A program made the translations under genes and the position numbers. The notes beneath the pieces are model-generated. The model did no database searches. It was given only the letters and a program-made list of their open reading frames with translations, and was not told the origin of the DNA. Positions 6,018 to 7,146 of a DNA stretch of 7,146 nt are shown here, piece after piece. Origin of the DNA: Desulfobacteraceae bacterium (GTDB lineage Bacteria; Desulfobacterota; DSM-4660; Desulfatiglandales; JALVMZ01); contig JALVMZ010000068.1 of assembly GCA_027032655.1 (NCBI GenBank), positions 1 to 7,146 of the forward strand. Direction: 5' to 3'. Positions within the stretch are counted from its first letter, which is position 1, and every line of letters begins with the position of its first letter.

Positions 6018-7067
6018 ATGCCTATCCCAGGAGGTCTTCTTACAACTGCAATGGGTGTAATGCCTCATAAAGATATTGATAGGGCATTGAGTGTAGCCCT
6101 TTCCCTTGACATACCCTTTTGGCCTCAGCTTCCCTTATATAGCTATTATGAAGATATGTATGTTCAGGCATCTGAACATTTCCCTGGTATATTATTGGAT
6201 ATAGAGAACAGGAAGCTGGGATTCTCAATTAATAAGTTTGAACTGGAGATGGAAAAACTTATCGAACATTTTGATGAGCCGGAATACTTCGATATAACTC
6301 CAGAATACTCTGCTGTTTATCATAGATTTCTGGAAATGGATCATTCAACAAGACCTGCCATAAGGGGGCAAATTGAAGGACCTATCAGTTTTGGATTTAA
6401 TGTGGCTGATGAAGATGGAAGACCAATACTGTTTAATGACATGGTCAGGTCATTTCTCCTTGAGTTTATGGCAAAGAGGGTAAATATTCAGTTAAAAAGG
6501 CTCAAAGAGAAAAATCCCAATGCCTTTATGTTTATTGATGAACCCGGGCTTCAATTTGTATTTAGCGGAATGTCCGGGTATAATAATGTCTTAGCACATG
6601 ATGATATGGAATTGTTCCTATCACTGATAGAAAGCCCAAAAGGTATTCATCTATGTGGCAAACCCGATTGGGATTTCCTGCTAACCCTTGATATGGATAT
6701 ACTCTCCTTGGATGTTTACAGTAATGGTGAGGTATTTGTTAATTATTGGTCATCTATCAGACGCTTTCTGGACAGGGGCGGAGTTCTTGTATGGGGTATT
6801 GTTCCCACAAATTTTGAACCTTTTAATAACGAAAATTTAGAATCACTTCAAAAAAGGCTTGAAGAAATGTGGAGATTCTTGGGTAAAAAGGGTGTTGACA
6901 TTGAATATCTCTTATCCAGGAGTCTTCTTTCACCTGCCACATGCTGCCTTGTAAATCCAGATGGGGAAAAGACAGTGGAAAGTGCCTTTGAGGTTATTAA
7001 GAAGCTATCTCAAAAGCTCAAAGAAAAAATGGTCCCAACGGGACTCGAACCCGTGTCTTCGGCGTGA
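6018..7067 (+). CDS. MetE/UroD-superfamily protein (cobalamin-independent methionine synthase-like)
   Basis: A 349-residue TIM-barrel protein like the C-terminal, catalytic half of MetE without its N-terminal half. Family marks: a GGLLTTAMGVMPHKD start (5-19), PFWPQLPLYSYYEDM (33-47), GQIEGPISFGFNV (117-129), FIDEPGL (172-178), IHLCGKPDW (210-218), DILSLDVYSNGE (227-238) and SPATCCLVNPDGEK (305-318). H211, C213, perhaps E238, and C309 or C310 match the zinc site of MetE (His, Cys, Glu, Cys). Zinc in this family activates a thiol acceptor for methyl transfer, so methyltransferase activity is a fair guess, but donor and acceptor are unknown and UroD-like decarboxylation is not excluded. AAGGAG (6005-6010) lies 7 bases before the ATG, 19 bases after the cupin stop. 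The last 12 residues (338-349) are read from the antisense strand of tRNA-Glu and the stop lies in its anticodon loop; the conserved fold ends before them. The DNA is AT-richer than the first four genes. Confidence 0.85.
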   Translation: MPIPGGLLTTAMGVMPHKDIDRALSVALSLDIPFWPQLPLYSYYEDMYVQASEHFPGILLDIENRKLGFSINKFELEMEKLIEHFDEPEYFDITPEYSAVYHRFLEMDHSTRPAIRGQIEGPISFGFNVADEDGRPILFNDMVRSFLLEFMAKRVNIQLKRLKEKNPNAFMFIDEPGLQFVFSGMSGYNNVLAHDDMELFLSLIESPKGIHLCGKPDWDFLLTLDMDILSLDVYSNGEVFVNYWSSIRRFLDRGGVLVWGIVPTNFEPFNNENLESLQKRLEEMWRFLGKKGVDIEYLLSRSLLSPATCCLVNPDGEKTVESAFEVIKKLSQKLKEKMVPTGLEPVSSA

Positions 7068-7119
7068 GAGGCCGATATCCTAGACCGCTAGACGATGGGA
7101 CCACATCAAAGAAAAATGG
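7018..7119. repeat. Direct repeat flanking the tRNA-Glu gene
   Basis: TCAAAGAAAAAATGG (7018-7032) and TCAAAGAAAAATGG (7106-7119) differ only by one A in the A-tract and start 88 bases apart. They lie just 3' of tRNA-Glu and of tRNA-Gln on the minus strand, so each tRNA is followed by a T5-T6 run and CTTTGA. This fits duplication of a tRNA-plus-spacer unit within a tRNA array, or shared 3' processing or termination signals. Confidence 0.6.
7030..7102 (-). tRNA. tRNA-Glu: tRNA-Glu (anticodon CTC)
   Basis: The minus strand folds into a full 73-base cloverleaf. The acceptor GGTCCCA (7102-7096) pairs with TGGGACC, followed by discriminator A (7030). There is a short three-pair D stem, as is usual for tRNA-Glu. 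The anticodon stem TCGGC/GCCGA carries the loop CTCTCAC with anticodon CTC at 7068-7066. A four-base variable loop and a T arm ACGGG-TTCGAGT-CCCGT complete it. CTC decodes GAG (glutamate), and the sequence resembles bacterial tRNA-Glu. No CCA is encoded, so it must be added afterwards. A T6 run follows the 3' end. The gene is convergent with, and overlaps, the MetE-like gene. Confidence 0.95.
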
Positions 7120-7146
7120 CTGGGGGACGAGGATTCGAACCTCGGT
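7117..7146 (-). tRNA. tRNA-Gln: tRNA-Gln, partial (3' part only)
   Basis: The minus strand shows a T arm CGAGG-TTCGAAT-CCTCG, then the acceptor strand TCCCCCA, discriminator G and an encoded CCA ending at 7117. The A72 end implies a U1-A72 first pair, a mark of bacterial tRNA-Gln, and the 3' part matches the Gln tRNAs I remember. The anticodon is outside the window, so the identity is inferred. It lies upstream of tRNA-Glu on the same strand with a 14-base spacer, probably one tRNA transcript. Confidence 0.75.

Noticed and set aside
6994..7067. Treating the final MVPTGLEPVSSA peptide as a real protein domain
   Set aside because: This peptide is the typical antisense translation of a tRNA gene; the conserved MetE-like fold ends before it.
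7018..7119. Attachment site of an integrated island at the tRNA genes
   Set aside because: The repeats are close together and lie in spacers rather than in a tRNA 3' end at both borders; no integrase or phage gene is present.

Overview
The window looks like a piece of a bacterial chromosome of moderate GC (about 30-50% in the stretches I counted), from an anaerobe. The evidence is a DUF3786-type protein with a cysteine-rich front, a family found mainly in anaerobic bacteria and archaea, an Fe-S dehydratase, and a TRAP transporter. Codon style (many ATA, AGG, GGA) would fit Desulfobacterota or Nitrospirota, but this taxonomic guess is weak and rests on no marker gene.

Layout. Positions 1-880 hold the 5' part of a minus-strand gene for a Cys-rich/DUF3786 protein that runs off the left edge. 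Positions 881-1044 are a divergent promoter region: a good sigma70-like promoter points right with a perfect palindrome over its predicted start point, and a second hairpin overlaps a TATAAT pointing left. From 1045 to 7067 six plus-strand genes follow with short gaps or overlap and no visible terminator, so they probably form one operon: TRAP binding protein (dctP), small permease (dctQ), large permease (dctM), an IlvD/Edd-family dehydratase, a small single-domain cupin, and a MetE/UroD-fold protein resembling the catalytic half of cobalamin-independent methionine synthase. The right end carries two minus-strand tRNA genes, tRNA-Glu(CTC) and the 3' part of a probable tRNA-Gln. The last protein gene ends inside the tRNA-Glu gene, on the opposite strand.

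How the genes may work together. The TRAP system would import an organic acid. Its binding protein resembles the 2-oxo/2-hydroxy-acid (TakP-like) branch. The dehydratase would then remove water from a 2,3-dihydroxy acid (sugar acid or similar) to give a 2-oxo acid. Cupin and MetE-like proteins are unusual partners. Either the substrate carries a methyl group that is handled by the MetE-like protein, or these two act on a product of the dehydratase. No ilv biosynthetic genes, aldolase, kinase or corrinoid protein is visible, so the pathway is not fixed by this window. The transporter plus an IlvD variant with an altered active-site motif plus cupin plus MetE-like cassette is the best candidate here for an undescribed catabolic system.
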